Source: Kineosphaera sp039812485 (GTDB lineage Bacteria; Actinomycetota; Actinomycetes; Actinomycetales; Dermatophilaceae). From it: a stretch of 22,397 bases of DNA. A program made the translations under genes and the position numbers. This document shows positions 21,226 through 22,397 of the stretch, piece by piece. The notes under the pieces are model-generated. The model did not search any database and was not told the origin of the DNA. It saw only the letters and a program-made list of their open reading frames with translations. The stretch lies in contig JBDIAP010000047.1 of the NCBI GenBank assembly GCA_039812485.1, forward strand, positions 1 to 22,397, given 5' to 3'. Numbering within the stretch: position 1 is the first letter of the stretch; each line of letters starts with the position of its first letter.

Positions 21226-22288
21226 GGTGGAGGAGACGACCAGCTGGAGCGAGGTCCTCACGACACTGCTCGCGGGCGCCGAGCTGCCACCGACCTCGGC
21301 GGCGTGGGCGATGGAGCAGATCATGTCGGGCGAGGCGTCCTCGGCGCAGATCGCGGCGTTCCTCGTCGCCCTCCGCGGCAAGGGTGAGACCAGCGGTGAG
21401 ATCCTCTCCGTCGCCGACGTCATGCTCGACCACGCGCGTCGCATCGAGGTGCCAGGGCCGACGATCGACATCGTCGGCACCGGCGGCGATCGCGCCCAGA
21501 CCGTCAACATCTCGACGATGGCGGCCCTCGTCGTCGCGGCGTCGGGAGTGCGGGTCGTCAAGCACGGCAACCGTGCCGCGTCGTCGCGCTCCGGGACCGC
21601 CGACTGCCTGGAGGCGCTGGGCGTCGACCTGACGCTCGAACCCGACCAGGTCGCCGCCGTCGCCACCGACGCCGGGATCACGTTCTGCTTCGCGCAGCGG
21701 TTCCATCCGTCGATGCGATACGCCGGGCCCGTGCGCGCCGAGCTCGGAATCCCGACCGTCTTCAACGTGCTCGGCCCACTGACGAACCCGGCGCAGCCGG
21801 AGTTCGCCGCCGTCGGTGTCGCCGATGCCCGGATGGCTCCGCTCGTCGCGGGCGTTTTCGCGTCGCGGGGCCGGCGAACGGCGGTCTTTCGTGGTGACGA
21901 CGGACTCGACGAACTGACGATCTCGACGACGTCGTCACTGTGGTGGGTCGACGGCGGTCGCGTGCTGGAGCTGAGCGTCGACCCGGCCCGGGTGGGGCTC
22001 GAATACGCCCCGCTGGAGAGCCTGCGGGGCGGCGACGCCGCGCACAATGCGCGTGTCGTGCTCGAGACGTTCGCGGGGGCGGCCGGGCCCATCCGTGACG
22101 CCGTGCTGCTCAACGCCGGTGTGGCCCTCGCCGTCGCCGGCGGGGCGCCCGTCACCGACGAGGCCACGCTGGACGCCGCCCTGGCCGAGGGCATCGCACG
22201 GGCGCGGGACGCGATCGACAGCGGTGCTGCGACCGCGACGCTGGAGCGGTGGCGCGACGTGACGCGGGCGCTGGCCGCGTCATCCTGA
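21212..22288 (+). CDS. trpD: Anthranilate phosphoribosyltransferase
   Basis: A 358-aa enzyme for the second committed step of tryptophan synthesis, joining anthranilate to PRPP. Motifs in order: an alpha-helical N-domain (MEQIMSGEASSAQIAAFLVALRGKGET), the PRPP loop VGTGGDRAQTVNIST, VKHGNRAASSRSGTADCLEALG, FHPSMRYAGPVRAELGIPTVFNVLGPLTNPA and the metal-binding GDDGLDEL. The variant DRAQTVN in place of DGxxTFN is usual in actinobacteria. ATG 21212 starts inside the receiver gene, giving a 14-nt overlap; GTG 21227, just after the receiver stop, is an alternative. Neither has a convincing ribosome binding site, so coupled translation is likely. No other trp gene is in the window. Confidence 0.95.
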   Translation: MPPAEVEETTSWSEVLTTLLAGAELPPTSAAWAMEQIMSGEASSAQIAAFLVALRGKGETSGEILSVADVMLDHARRIEVPGPTIDIVGTGGDRAQTVNISTMAALVVAASGVRVVKHGNRAASSRSGTADCLEALGVDLTLEPDQVAAVATDAGITFCFAQRFHPSMRYAGPVRAELGIPTVFNVLGPLTNPAQPEFAAVGVADARMAPLVAGVFASRGRRTAVFRGDDGLDELTISTTSSLWWVDGGRVLELSVDPARVGLEYAPLESLRGGDAAHNARVVLETFAGAAGPIRDAVLLNAGVALAVAGGAPVTDEATLDAALAEGIARARDAIDSGAATATLERWRDVTRALAASS

Positions 22289-22346
22289 TCGCGTCGGCCT
22301 GATCGCGTCATCCTGAAAGCGTCGGGCTCACCGTGTCGGCCTGACC
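22277..22346. repeat. 14-bp tandem repeat, five units, starting in the trpD stop region
   Basis: Five units of exactly 14 bp run without gaps: GCGTCATCCTGATC, GCGTCGGCCTGATC, GCGTCATCCTGAAA, GCGTCGGGCTCACC, GTGTCGGCCTGACC. The first holds the last trpD codons and its TGA; units 2, 3 and 5 repeat the TGA. No inverted symmetry suggests a terminator. Confidence 0.88.
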
Positions 22347-22351
22347 GCTCG

Positions 22352-22397
22352 TCGATTCAATCGACGCCGATGGCGAAGGCGGTCAATCGACGCCGAT
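22352..22397. repeat. Second repeat downstream of trpD, cut by the window end
   Basis: TCAATCGACGCCGAT occurs at 22357-22371 and again at 22383-22397, period 26, and may continue beyond the window. The first copy overlaps a small inverted repeat TCGATT-C-AATCGA (22352-22364). Confidence 0.8.

Noticed and set aside
20581..22311. N-terminal extension of ctaE up to 806 aa on the minus strand
   Set aside because: The extension runs antisense to trpD and the receiver gene; subunit III proteins are about 200-230 aa and begin near 20580.
1..22397. tRNA or rRNA genes, prophage, or attachment sites
   Set aside because: No tRNA-like cloverleaf, rRNA stretch, integrase or phage gene was recognised; base composition and coding style are uniform across the window.

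Overview
The window is very GC-rich DNA from an actinobacterium. The evidence is GTG starts, promoter-to-start spacing typical of leaderless genes, a DUF3043 protein, an actinobacterial CtaF, a cytochrome b with the PDWY motif, a di-heme QcrC and an M. tuberculosis-type adenosine kinase. The gene order trpD / ctaE-qcrC-qcrA-qcrB / ctaF-ctaC / adoK / erpA / glycerate kinase / DUF3043 / cobT matches, from memory, the M. tuberculosis Rv2192c-Rv2207 neighbourhood. A Micrococcales member (Dermatophilaceae/Intrasporangiaceae-like) is my guess from style only.

Layout. (1) 2-4240, plus strand: a compact vitamin B12 block of three overlapping genes, each a fusion: CbiG/CobE-C domain + CobC/CobD-type aminotransferase (5' end outside the window), BluB + CobT, and a shortened CysG-type NAD-binding domain + CobA methyltransferase. 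(2) 4241-5118: a repeat-bearing spacer, two small overlapping genes (a 95-aa unknown and a 70-aa conserved actinobacterial protein), and a second repeat-bearing spacer. (3) 5119-10807: DUF3043 membrane protein (minus), then M20 dipeptidase, glycerate kinase, ErpA/IscA-type Fe-S carrier, adenosine kinase and leucyl/phenylalanyl-tRNA-protein transferase (all plus). (4) 11043-14094: ctaC-ctaD-ctaF (plus), closed by an 18-bp perfect hairpin. (5) 14388-16049: L,D-transpeptidase lipoprotein (plus), convergent with a small zincin metallopeptidase (minus). (6) 16152-20580, minus strand: ctaE-qcrC-qcrA-qcrB, the rest of the bc1-aa3 respiratory supercomplex, pointing at ctaCDF. (7) 20770-22288: a stand-alone atypical receiver protein overlapping trpD, then tandem repeats up to the window end.

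Functionally, regions 4 and 6 together encode quinol-to-oxygen electron transfer: QcrB oxidises menaquinol, Rieske QcrA and di-heme QcrC pass electrons to CuA in CtaC, and CtaD reduces O2. ErpA could serve Fe-S targets. Region 1 covers uroporphyrinogen methylation, aminopropanol-phosphate supply, and synthesis and activation of the lower ligand of cobalamin.

Most of the window is ordinary, well-conserved core genome. The less ordinary signals are the run of B12 gene fusions (with an internal ribosome binding site and ATG exactly at the BluB/CobT junction), short tandem repeats that begin at the stop codons of three genes, a recurrent -10/7-nt/start-codon architecture, a palindrome overlapping the ctaE promoter/start, and a receiver protein whose conserved lysine is replaced by histidine. 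I did not find a convincing new multi-gene system.
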